DNA of 64,000 bases, from contig CAJATL010000247.1 of NCBI GenBank assembly GCA_903944895.1, forward strand, positions 1 to 64,000. The letters are read 5' to 3'. Position 1 is the first letter of the stretch. Every line of letters begins with the position of its first letter. This document shows, piece by piece, positions 10,301 to 16,394 of the stretch. A program made the position numbers and the translations under genes. Under the pieces are notes generated by a model that was not told the DNA's origin, ran no database searches, and saw nothing but the letters and a program-made list of their open reading frames with translations. This DNA is from an uncultured Bacteroidota bacterium (GTDB lineage: Bacteria > Bacteroidota > Bacteroidia > Bacteroidales > 4484-276).

Positions 10301-11066
10301 TATTATTTCTAATCAACAGCCGCGTTGGTATGTTTGCAGTCTGGATGGCATGAGCGCCACGGCCACCACCGGCTGAATTATCTTCATAACCGACATTGGT
10401 TAACACATTATCTTCGATGGTGGTAACTACTACACCCGATGAAATAAGTTCAATAAACCTGCGAGGAATATTTGTAATATTACACTGGCTGATTAATAAA
10501 AAGCCGCCGCCTAAGGCTTCAAATACTTTTGCATTGCCATCGTTAGCGAAATTTTCAATCGTACAGTTTTTAACCTGTACTAAGGTTCCGCCCTCAGTTC
10601 TAACGAATTTTTTGTTTTGGTTGTAAGCCCTGCAATACTCCACAAGCAGGTTGCTTCCACTCCATGCGCGGATAGCTGCATCTCCTGTTCCGCTGTTATT
10701 ATTAGTAAAGGTTAACCCTTTAATAGTAACATTGTCGAGGTATTGATGAAAACAATCGTCCCTTGAAGCCCAACTGATGGTAACCATCGAATTGGGATAC
10801 GAGTATCCGGTTGCCGTTGTACCGTCAACGGTAAGACCAGCTTTATTAAGATTTGGCAACTCTGTGGAAATGACTGTTATCACACTCGAACTTGGTATTT
10901 CGAATGTAATTGTTGGAGTCCCGGAATACGCATTGGCGTCAACGATAGCCTGCCTGAGCGAGCCTGCGCCTGCGTCATTGGTGTTAGTAACCGGGAAAGT
11001 CTGTGATAACAGCCTGACCGAAAAAAGGCTGGTAACCAGAATCAGAATGAGCGAAAGTTTTCTCAT
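1344..11066 (-). CDS. giant secreted multidomain protein with parallel beta-helix, Ig/FN3-like modules and T9SS C-terminal sorting domain
   Basis: At 3240 residues this is the largest gene in the window. An N-terminal signal peptide (about 1-22) is followed by GAGSLRQAIVDANA, the CSLREA-like opening typical of secreted beta-helix proteins. Asn-rich right-handed beta-helix repeats occupy about 50-600. Three tandem units of roughly 110 residues, each with ILSND/ILVND and FDPQ-like motifs, span about 685-1010. Later come FN3-like domains, an abnormal-spindle/BACON-type repeat, a choice-of-anchor J-like domain (about 1700-1875), carboxypeptidase-regulatory-like folds (near 1880-1950 and 2165-2250) and a Cys-rich part (about 2420-2690). 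Residues about 2866-3020 and 3039-3153 hold two modules shared with other secreted proteins here. The tail (about 3165-3240) has SIYPNPSTG and ends KLILQ, a T9SS type A sorting domain. Expected at the cell surface or released. The substrate or adhesion target is unknown; domain borders are by eye. Confidence 0.9.
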   Translation of the reverse strand: MRKLSLILILVTSLFSVRLLSQTFPVTNTNDAGAGSLRQAIVDANAYSGTPTITFEIPSSSVITVISTELPNLNKAGLTVDGTTATGYSYPNSMVTISWASRDDCFHQYLDNVTIKGLTFTNNNSGTGDAAIRAWSGSNLLVEYCRAYNQNKKFVRTEGGTLVQVKNCTIENFANDGNAKVFEALGGGFLLISQCNITNIPRRFIELISSGVVVTTIEDNVLTNVGYEDNSAGGGRGAHAIQTANIPTRLLIRNNTINGCKSKFIQIERNNTAAIKKDSIYNNTILNCTGSQVIYMTGRASNDAYIGNNYINGDGGIWQMDQVIYFNNLNRAFVVGNVLKNMKAKGIQVEYSDNSFITGNNMYNLSGDCYLEVNSDCDILTIRSNIMGTDSLNTPGLSKITGHAVKLNDCDDCTFGGDFTLGQGNQLIGGSTNKAMEILSSCTGVTKIQGNDINVSSDGLTNLSTTTGENIIHIMTNGVIVGGDINLYRNRISGTQRGIQTSNSTTIQGNYIGCTQFGSPIIGSAMQTGIEVQADNVTIGSKTDSNLKNKIGYCEIAVRNDNKQNVLWTGNEFFNNTDSRVLYNNGDGSNNGISKPVITGGMLPNTVSGTSRANARVEVYHWNPSKPAQGYQYLGFASANGSGAWTFTSPVPFNDQVAALQIDGNYSSEFASYNGLAIQAPTANSDNSSSNTVGTNAVANILSNDLLSNGSPATAAEVSVDLDLVTSGVQASLSVAGQGIWAYNAGNGVLTFDPQTGFGGNPTIIQYQLIDNSTGYSDLAVVSVGYTKVPPIANDDVSDGNAPGMNAVITILSNDKLSDGSTATPASVIVDINPAVVGIQTSRTIFGIGVWTYNPATGELTFDPQAGFILNPPVLNYTLKETASGLSDIASVTVSYSVAAPIANNDVSTGNFFGANAVVPILVNDKLSDGNVPTPTLVTVDIDQATTGNQAELFVPGEGFWNYQAGNLTFDPLPGSRIDPSIITYTLTENSNSLSDNATVTVNYIANPALNPPLNLEAGVLNNNDVQLTWETPAGFPGEYLHWDSGNNFDGIGLTEGGTFSVAARWKPAQLAGFAGQSLTHVKIFPRGNASTNFTLKVWSGAAGSTVLVTQTLNNLTQNQWNTIILTNPVVINATNDLWVGYTITDQPAGVFPAGCDAGPAQPGYGDMIRIDGVTWIDLKDIGYNYNWNIQAGIEASFDGKTSALPLAEELLPEANASNQLSRSFVVLDCGQKSPDNVTGYNIFKNATFLTTVGGTETSYFDNDLANGVYSYKVSAVFAEGESDPAGPVIANIPGGTGPSISVSLAPINEIHSTPPQITTRQLNITNTGTSMLDVSIETAVSSTKTFILPKTKANYSAPPTAIPDQSFGKWQTMKFESQSVSPNQKTQQVIRYDDGSNYGALGSGTPGAFEAAIYFPASVMQPYTRMILKQMEIFVFYIPTSIKVKIYSEGTPTIPGQLIFEQVVSGSLKQYSWNTVDLGEGVEITGSDLWLSYEVVHTGQWAAGIDNGPVVAGFGDWLRDANEAVWVEMHNFGFNFNWNLAGILFDPVNLEWLSILPSQTSVSPGETVAIDVTFDSDGLTEPFYEGLLNISSNDPINPVVNVPVSLTLVGCAEPINLIVTDITTTSANLSWTPGGTETAWEYVYGVSPLPIPTGTGIQTASSTNNGISGLSAATTYQYYVRTNCGSRFSSWAGPFTFTTDCGVTNAPFTEGFETLIFPPTCWSNAMVVGDFNWERSTAASGYGAGTASALANFFDQESGSTYDLMTLNFNASTFTSPVLKFDYAYATYTGEVDEMNVYYSTDGGGSYDLLLTMPGGESGILNTGGTAEDDFVPTSAQWASQSLALPTGTNMIKFQAISAYGNNLYLDNVKIYEPILGWIEGYVYKFGTTTPINGATVTFSAYSTTTNAAGYYSLADVAVGTYDVTSSATGYISQTVSGVTIASNVTTTQNFNLAWANITVNPSSFTQTLVPNSTAVDVMQISNIGGIAPLDWSASIPNLNPLWVSVLPASGTVNPGATQIVNVNFNTAGLLEGTYNKNIEITHNGQLVTDGTILVPVTLTVAATGAPVAPSNPDPSNNATLVPLRPVLSWTNGLGTVQVKVQVYKGASPFGVLVYESAFFAGNSVDLSTIPITLAAKSLHSWKVTSKNSVGQITGPVWSFTTKGTGTINGLVTDSYSGLPVAGATITASELNLSATTGSDGKYSITEVPEGACTVIASHPDYNPELPVQVIVPYNGSVSANFALDLYLDPPYNLQANVFEYNNVHLEWLVPDTDSKTRNSTKALLSFNIYRNGNLLTNTPLTEYDNLGLLSGTYNYTVTAVYNEGESSAAGPASVVILPAPVLVSAIPDYNGVNLVWTEGSPAPVDKTVIEQLSTSNTNSGSNAIQIVEKFNEPSEVGDYNNEDIVYNYIVSEVSSIEFAISSTVGNRCDDPIIIGSLPYTNVNTTCGRGNDYSNTCLGDYDSREDIVYKLVVNEVTMVDFAISSTTPWVGMLLTQECPIGNNCITTTPGGGSGNKTMSAIVDAGSYYLMIDAVTACINQFTITINSVPVCQVECPAGAIPEGEACSENINDGCNNPANPQTTPIVSGDVICGKAWANGGNRDTDWYEVVLDSPKTISWTVTGEFPSQVYIIDGNAGCAGQTILSSASALPCTPAVATVSVPAGTYWLWAGVKVFDGYSCGLFNDYVAELTCEDAFPYFNVFRDGNDIANVYGLSYYDEDVNNGESHCYTVSKAVATGLQTPQSNELCAAVPYVPAITVNPAQFTKSIFIGESESDVLNVNNLSPGTLVFSLIYGGNPWLTVATTSGTINGIGQMNLTVTFNANGLLEGTYFTNIVVTSNDPVTPVITVPVTLHVMPAQNPSQNIILSLDWNGWSSFINPSTDATFADVIAPVVDNMIISQYFGNLFWPLYNINTMGAFSNEHGYLTKMSSESLLTLNGTNSGSSISLNAGWNLIPVLSTCNVPATQLLNIPGLVIAWEVAGNGIYYPAGGINTLNSLVPGKAYYVKVSQAGSFTFPACGTDNSYSFIKPLRTENITNWNDVTYTGSSHAIVFSEEAIAQLAIGDVIGAFTDKGLCAGMVIANNNTMALSLFADDISTVEIDGFADGQAINFKVIRPSTGEEFVLDVTYDAQLPNSNGLFVTNGLSVINNLIQKTTGINATGMSGVSIYPNPSTGIVNITGIDSGTNISITGLQGQSLFTTTIATKNACQIDLSGYQPGVYFIKIEMNGINIFRKLILQ
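8040..9030 (-). repeat. three tandem Ig/cadherin-like units inside the giant gene
   Basis: Three consecutive coding units of about 330 bp each encode similar segments running from a PxANxD opening through ILSND or ILVND, a WxYN/WNYQ core and FDPQ/FDPL to SVTVSY or VTVNY. Boundaries are near 8700 and 8365. They look like internal duplication of a beta-sandwich spacer, not a DNA-level mobile repeat. Confidence 0.7.
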
Positions 11067-11162
11067 AAACGAAGATTTTATTTGTACAAAATGAATTTAA
11101 ATTATTTCTATTCACAAAATATTCTTAACCAATTAATTAACCTTGATAAATTGTTTTTTTGA

Positions 11163-11190
11163 TAGAAAAAAGGGAGCAAAGGCCTCCCTT
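11163..11190 (-). terminator. hairpin plus T-run between the sulfotransferase and giant genes
   Basis: On the minus strand AAGGGAG (11190-11184) pairs perfectly with CTCCCTT (11176-11170) around a 7-base loop, and the second arm runs straight into TTTTTTCTATC. This is a canonical intrinsic terminator shape. It stands 103 bp before the giant gene's ATG and 614 bp after the sulfotransferase stop. It could end the sulfotransferase transcript, end a small transcript in the gap, or act as a leader attenuator. The shape is seen directly; the role is inferred. Confidence 0.6.
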
Positions 11191-11804
11191 CTCCTCATCA
11201 ATTAATTAAAACCTAACTTTTTTAAGTTTCCTCCAAATAACGAAATTTTATTTTGCATAATAAGAAAAGGTGTATCATAATTTGATATCATCGTTCTTCA
11301 GATTCTTATGACATTTAAATTTTATCTTCAATATTAATTTCTTTAAAAAAAGTTGTTCAAAAGTAGTTTTAATTTGCCAAATGTGTTTATACTTATTGAA
11401 ATAAATTTTAATCAAAATGATAAATCAAATTTAAGTTATGTAAATAATACAAATACAGATATTTACAATAGTTTAACTTCGATAGTATTGGTGTTTTATT
11501 TATTTATAATGATAATGTTCTAACGTAATTTTGCTGCATATTAAATCCTGGTACTTTTATATTTTTAAAGTTGCTTTTATCCTACATCGGCAGGGTGATG
11601 ATAACAATTTTCAGAATGACTTTTAAGCTGGCAGGATTGTTTAAAAGTTAACAAAAACCAGGATAACCTGAGGGGGAATCGGTGAAAAGAATTTCTCCCT
11701 TCAAAATTGTTGTTTTGCGACAAATTTCAAAAGAAAAATGACAAATCATCCTTCTAAAAGCAGATGCGGGAGAAAATTCACTGGATTCAATACCGGTTGA
11801 TGTT
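11191..11804. other. 614-bp AT-rich non-coding gap
   Basis: I see no coding frame of credible composition on either strand. The only signal I can name is a -7-like TACTTTTG on the minus strand at 11365-11358. It would start a transcript running toward the hairpin at 11190-11163 and the giant gene. No good -33 match is visible. Confidence 0.5.
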
Positions 11805-12701
11805 TTAAATTTTAATGTACCACTCACTCAAATCCCGGCCTATCAGTCCTTCGAGTTCCTTAATGCTAATATAATATAGGTCTATTAAAAATGTGGATTT
11901 CATCTTTTCCATGGCAAATGTATTTGGGAAAGGGATTTCATTCCATTTTTTAAAAAGAGGGAGGAGGTGACTATTAAAATATCGAAACCGAGTTATTCTT
12001 TCGTGAAAAACCGGGAATTCCCCAAGGTTGTCCAAAATATGTCCAACCCTATTCGATCGGTAGTTGCAGGCAGATCTTTCAGTAATATTTGTTTGAACAG
12101 TTTCTTCATCAACCCCCAGAAAATTAAAAATTCGTTTAACTGTTTCATCACGTTGCTTTATAAAATCCTCCTCAAAAATGATGATTAAAATTTTTTCTGG
12201 GGAGAAGAATTTGAAATAATTTTTGATCTGCTTTGAATAAAAACCACGATCAAGATAATTTGTGTTAGGATTGTTATTAAGGCCATTCTTCATCCCTTTG
12301 ATGCCTTCCAGGATCGCCTCAGGAAATGAGCGCTTTTCATTTCTTCGGCTAAATTCCATTTTAAAATGTGAAATTGCACGGTCAGCCGGGTTTCGTAACA
12401 GCATGATAATTTTAACCTCATGGCCAAGTGTATTAAAAATACGTTCGGGGATTTCTGGATAAAACAAATAGGAAGGAGTAATTTCACCAATGGCTTTTGC
12501 ATCGCCAGTCCCAGCAAATAATGATGAATAATATGCTGAACCCTTCGCGAATTTTTCAGGAGTATCGAAAAAATGTAACTCTTTGGCGACCGGAATAAAA
12601 ACCTGATGATGCTGATTCAAAATATTGAATAAAGTGGTAGTGCCAGCTTTCTGTGCACCCACAACAAGAAAATTTGGTAAACATTCGTTTTTATGGTTCA
12701 T
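11805..12701 (-). CDS. PAPS-dependent sulfotransferase (Sulfotransfer family)
   Basis: A 298-residue cytosolic-looking protein of the carbohydrate sulfotransferase superfamily, which moves sulfate from PAPS to a hydroxyl or amine. The 5'-phosphosulfate loop is VVGAQKAGTTTLF (about residues 13-25), followed by the usual KELHFFD. The 3'-phosphate motif is MLLRNPADRAISHF (about 100-113). A GEITPSYLF segment between them is also typical of heparan/N-deacetylase-type and bacterial sugar sulfotransferases. Length is normal. It is divergent from the polysaccharide genes starting at 12881, with 179 bp between the starts. That placement suggests it decorates the polysaccharide made by the island. The acceptor sugar cannot be told from sequence. 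Confidence 0.9.
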   Translation of the reverse strand: MNHKNECLPNFLVVGAQKAGTTTLFNILNQHHQVFIPVAKELHFFDTPEKFAKGSAYYSSLFAGTGDAKAIGEITPSYLFYPEIPERIFNTLGHEVKIIMLLRNPADRAISHFKMEFSRRNEKRSFPEAILEGIKGMKNGLNNNPNTNYLDRGFYSKQIKNYFKFFSPEKILIIIFEEDFIKQRDETVKRIFNFLGVDEETVQTNITERSACNYRSNRVGHILDNLGEFPVFHERITRFRYFNSHLLPLFKKWNEIPFPNTFAMEKMKSTFLIDLYYISIKELEGLIGRDLSEWYIKI

Positions 12702-12808
12702 AAAACTATATCAATCCTTACAAAATTTGTAATGCTTTTTTCTAAAAACAAAAGTATCCATTTTATTGCAAAAAAGTACTTTGTAATCTGATTTTATTAT
12801 TTTTGCCA

Positions 12809-12840
12809 TTGGTATGGTCAAATAAATAATATTAATTTTG
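12809..12840 (+). promoter_or_regulatory. candidate Bacteroidota promoter for the polysaccharide island
   Basis: TAATTTTG at 12833-12840 fits the -7 consensus TAnnTTTG. A TTG at 12809-12811 lies 21 bp upstream, within the range seen for -33 elements. The ATG of the ligase-like gene follows 40 bp after the -7 box. The -33 match is partial. Confidence 0.45.
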
Positions 12841-12880
12841 GTTGCTGAATTAGCACATATTCAATAAATAATTTAGTAAA

Positions 12881-15256
12881 ATGAGTTATCAAAAAAAACA
12901 AACAAGACAACAACACTTTTCATCTCTTCCGCTACTTTATTTTTATGCTATTTTCGTTTTCATTGCAATGTCAGTGATTTATTTGCCTGATGCACTTGAT
13001 GCTGTTCAGCCTCCAAGATTGTTGGCGTTAAGTATGTTTTTATTGGTCTTTGGGATATTTCTCTGGAGGTCAGATCTGCTTAACAAGACACCCATTTCTT
13101 TATGGAATAATCCACTGATATGGTGCATAGCCGGATACCTGCTTATAACCGTTGTTTCGATGGTAGTGACAATTAATATTAAAGAATCCTATTTTGACGT
13201 ATTTAAATCCTTTACCTTTTTGATATTGGTTTTATTCACTATTGCAATTGCTTTTAACACTCCAGATTGGTTCGGAAAAATCACAAAGTTTATCATTGTA
13301 TCAGCTTTTGTTGCAATATGTATTGGCATTTTGCAATATGTTTTTTATGTGGTTGGTACTAACAATGAGTACCTTCCTGATGGACTTCCGGTAATTTATC
13401 AGGTTAAGGGTTTGATGGCCCATAAAAATCAATATGCAATCAACCTGATGCTCATGTTACCAATGATTGCTTACGGAATTTTTTCTTTCACTAAAAAATG
13501 GCGTGTTGTATCCATCATAGCAGCTTTTATGATTATTTGCATGATTTTGCTGATTCAAACCAGATCAGTGTGGACAGCAATATTGCTGAGCAGTGCTGTC
13601 CTGGTTTGTTTTCTAAGCTTCTGGTACAAGTTGTTTAATCTTAATGTTAAACAGCGCAATTGGTTGACTTTTACTTATTTTTCGCTGTTTATTGCTCTGT
13701 TTTGTTTAGTAATTTATGTCCCTGCAAAAGATCCACATTCACGATTTGCCTACTTAAAAAGTATTGCTAATCCGGATGCAGGTAACAACATCTATAGATT
13801 GAAAATATGGAACGTAACCACCCGGATGATCGCTGACAATCCTTTAACAGGTGTAGGCGCAGGAAACTGGAAGCTTCATTCGGCAAACTATTACAAAGGT
13901 TTAGGACTTGGAAAAAAACAATTGAACTGGATCGAACCACACAACGATTTTTTATGGGTTTTTGCCGAAAAGGGAGTTTTTGGTATCATCCTGTTTCTAA
14001 GTATTTTCATTATCACGCTTTACTACCTTTTAAAGGTAATAAAAACCAGCAACGATTACCAGTCAAGATTGCTTGCCCTTCTGTTGATCGGAGGTTTGTT
14101 ATCTTATCTCGTAACATCACTGTTCGATTTTCCGCTCGAAAGGATCAATCAGCAGATTTACCTGGCTTTCTTTTTGGCATCGGCAATAATATTGTACCAA
14201 AAATCGAAACAGGTGGTCTCAAAACCTCTCAACCGAAAGCTGGTTTTTGTTATTCTTGTATTGCTTATTTTACCGATTCTCTATAGCAGTGCCATCATTC
14301 GGTCAGATCAATGGCTAACCAGGGCGCGCTATTCGCTCAGTAAATTGTCCTGGAAAAACTTACTTGCTGAAATCAAACAATCGGAAACCTGGGCGAGGGA
14401 CCTTGATCCGGAATCAGTGCCTTTAGCCTGGTATGAAGGCCTGGCCTGGTCGGGATTAAATGAAAGAGAAAATGCGCTCGCTGCGTTCCAGAAAGCTATT
14501 GTTGCACATCCAACCAAAATTTCGGTTTTAAACAACCTGGGAATTGCCTATTATAAAGTAGATGATTATGAAAATGCTATTGATTGTTTAAAAAAAGCTA
14601 TTGCTATTCAACCTGATTACAAAGAGTCGAATGAGGCTCTGGCCTCGATTTATGTAAAATTGAAAGAATACCAACAATCCCTTAAGGTTCTAAATAATAT
14701 TAAGCAGGAAGAGAGGATTCCTGTGGTCCTGGAAAATCTACAAGCATTAAAAAAAATCGTTTTCAAGCAATTGATAGATAGCGCAATAATTCTGCAAAAA
14801 GCGGGCGAAGAAAAACAAGCCTGGATAAAACTCGAAAGTGCTTCCAAAGTTTACCAATCTCCTGATAAGATGCTTCAAATGCTTGAAGTAGATTATTTTA
14901 CCAGGTTAAGCCAAAAAACATTTTTAGAAATTCTCAGACTGATACCAATTAACGAACGATCTAAAAAATTTCAAGGCAAAATAGGCGAGTTGAAGTCTGA
15001 ACTTAGGGTTAACCTTAATAAACAGGGAGATTCTTTTTATAATAGTGGTGACTTTGAATCGGCAGCAAATTTCTATGGAGAGTCGCTTCATGTATCTCCT
15101 GAAACTATTGAAACGCTTAAGAAATTGAGGATGACTATAGAAAAAACAGGACAATTTAAAAGGTTTTTACAAATACTCGAAGAAATTCCGTCGAAAAGAA
15201 GAAATCCGGAAATTGAAGAAGCTATCAGGATTACTAAAAAGAAAATTGAATCCTGA
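12881..15256 (+). CDS. O-antigen ligase/polymerase family membrane protein with C-terminal TPR domain
   Basis: The 791-residue protein has about a dozen hydrophobic segments in residues 15-470, then a soluble tail. Between them lies the Wzy_C/WaaL signature: NPLTGVGAGNW, then a loop ending EPHNDFLWVFAEKGVFG, as in O-antigen ligases and polymerases that join lipid-linked sugars in the inner membrane, active side periplasmic. Residues about 520-620 hold tetratricopeptide repeats (ALAAFQKAI, NNLGIAYYKVDDYENAIDCLKKAI), and more TPR-like helices follow to the end (SGDFESAANFYGESL). Wzy_C-TPR fusions are common in Bacteroidota. It opens the plus-strand polysaccharide island and is 139 bp from the next gene. 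With an ABC-type exporter downstream, ligase is likelier than polymerase, but that is inference. Confidence 0.88.
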   Translation: MSYQKKQTRQQHFSSLPLLYFYAIFVFIAMSVIYLPDALDAVQPPRLLALSMFLLVFGIFLWRSDLLNKTPISLWNNPLIWCIAGYLLITVVSMVVTINIKESYFDVFKSFTFLILVLFTIAIAFNTPDWFGKITKFIIVSAFVAICIGILQYVFYVVGTNNEYLPDGLPVIYQVKGLMAHKNQYAINLMLMLPMIAYGIFSFTKKWRVVSIIAAFMIICMILLIQTRSVWTAILLSSAVLVCFLSFWYKLFNLNVKQRNWLTFTYFSLFIALFCLVIYVPAKDPHSRFAYLKSIANPDAGNNIYRLKIWNVTTRMIADNPLTGVGAGNWKLHSANYYKGLGLGKKQLNWIEPHNDFLWVFAEKGVFGIILFLSIFIITLYYLLKVIKTSNDYQSRLLALLLIGGLLSYLVTSLFDFPLERINQQIYLAFFLASAIILYQKSKQVVSKPLNRKLVFVILVLLILPILYSSAIIRSDQWLTRARYSLSKLSWKNLLAEIKQSETWARDLDPESVPLAWYEGLAWSGLNERENALAAFQKAIVAHPTKISVLNNLGIAYYKVDDYENAIDCLKKAIAIQPDYKESNEALASIYVKLKEYQQSLKVLNNIKQEERIPVVLENLQALKKIVFKQLIDSAIILQKAGEEKQAWIKLESASKVYQSPDKMLQMLEVDYFTRLSQKTFLEILRLIPINERSKKFQGKIGELKSELRVNLNKQGDSFYNSGDFESAANFYGESLHVSPETIETLKKLRMTIEKTGQFKRFLQILEEIPSKRRNPEIEEAIRITKKKIES

Positions 15257-15395
15257 TAATTGTTTTGGTATCAAATAAATTGAATTACAAAGAATGATTT
15301 TAATATTTTTCATGTGGACTTAAGCGAATAGATGAAAATACAATGATTTGATTTCTAAAAATCAGCAATTTTAATAGTAGGGATTAGCAGGCAAA

Positions 15396-16382
15396 ATGGT
15401 TACCCAAATTATCATTATAAATTACAAAACATGGCAGGATACCATCGAGTGTCTGGGCAGTCTTTTGTTGCTTACCTCAAAAAATTTCGGGATAACCATT
15501 GTCGAAATGTGCAACCTGAATGACTCACGCCGGCATTTGAAAAACTGGATTGAAGATCATCCGGAAGTAGCAACTGAAATAATCGAAATCAATCAAAACC
15601 TTGGTTTTGCAGGCGCAAACAATGCTGCCATGCAAAAGGTGCTATCCGGCAATAAGCCCGACTTTATCTGGCTTCTTAATAATGATACTGTTGTTGATAA
15701 TGCCGCCCTTGACGATCTTGTTAAAACCTGGCACCTACTGGAAAACGATCAAAAAGCCCCTGCTTTTATAGGTTCAAAAATCATTGATTTCGACCGGCGT
15801 GAAACCATCCAATCGGTTGGCGGCAGTTTTAATCCCTTGACCGGAATTTCCAAACTTACCGGAATGGGCAGTAAAATTGAGCGCTTCCCGGCCAATGGTA
15901 TTTTACCCACCGATTATGTAATGGGCGCTTCAATGTTTTTTCATAACAATCTTATTCGCTCAATTGGCCTGATGGATTCGGCTTATTTTCTTTATTACGA
16001 AGATGTTGACTGGTGTTACAAAGCAAAGGCTCACGGCTATGGGAATTTCACTTGCCTGAGCAGCCTGGTGTTTCACAAACAGGGAGTTACAACCGGAAAT
16101 AAATACAATAAGACAGCCTTTAATCCGGCAACCATCAAATATCTTCATTCCAGTTATCTTAGGTTTTTCAGCAAGCATTTTCCGATGTATCTTCCGGTTG
16201 CTTTGGTAATGATTTTAAAACAAATAATGGGCATGGTTTTTCGAAGCCATTTTTCTGAAGCCGGCATCATGGCCGGGGTGCTTTTTACCAGCCCTAAAAT
16301 ATTTTTTTCTTCATGCAGGATATATAATTCAGGATGGGTACCTTTCAAAAATAAATCTAAGTTGAACTTAAATGAAGTGTAA
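15396..16382 (+). CDS. GT2 family glycosyltransferase (rhamnosyltransferase WbbL-like)
   Basis: A 328-residue GT-A fold enzyme that would transfer an activated sugar to a growing polysaccharide at the inner face of the membrane. It begins with IIIINYKTWQDTIECL, has NLGFAGANNAAM (the substrate-loop motif of this subgroup), the metal-binding region LLNNDTVVD near residue 95, and FLYYEDVDWCYKAKAHGY near residue 195, where the ED supplies the likely base. The C-terminal 70 residues are hydrophobic and amphipathic, as in WbbL-like proteins. Only 12 bp separate it from the next gene, so they are co-transcribed. Donor sugar is not determined; rhamnosyl transfer is suggested by family resemblance only. 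Confidence 0.88.
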   Translation: MVTQIIIINYKTWQDTIECLGSLLLLTSKNFGITIVEMCNLNDSRRHLKNWIEDHPEVATEIIEINQNLGFAGANNAAMQKVLSGNKPDFIWLLNNDTVVDNAALDDLVKTWHLLENDQKAPAFIGSKIIDFDRRETIQSVGGSFNPLTGISKLTGMGSKIERFPANGILPTDYVMGASMFFHNNLIRSIGLMDSAYFLYYEDVDWCYKAKAHGYGNFTCLSSLVFHKQGVTTGNKYNKTAFNPATIKYLHSSYLRFFSKHFPMYLPVALVMILKQIMGMVFRSHFSEAGIMAGVLFTSPKIFFSSCRIYNSGWVPFKNKSKLNLNEV

Positions 16383-16394
16383 AGGAAAATTAAA

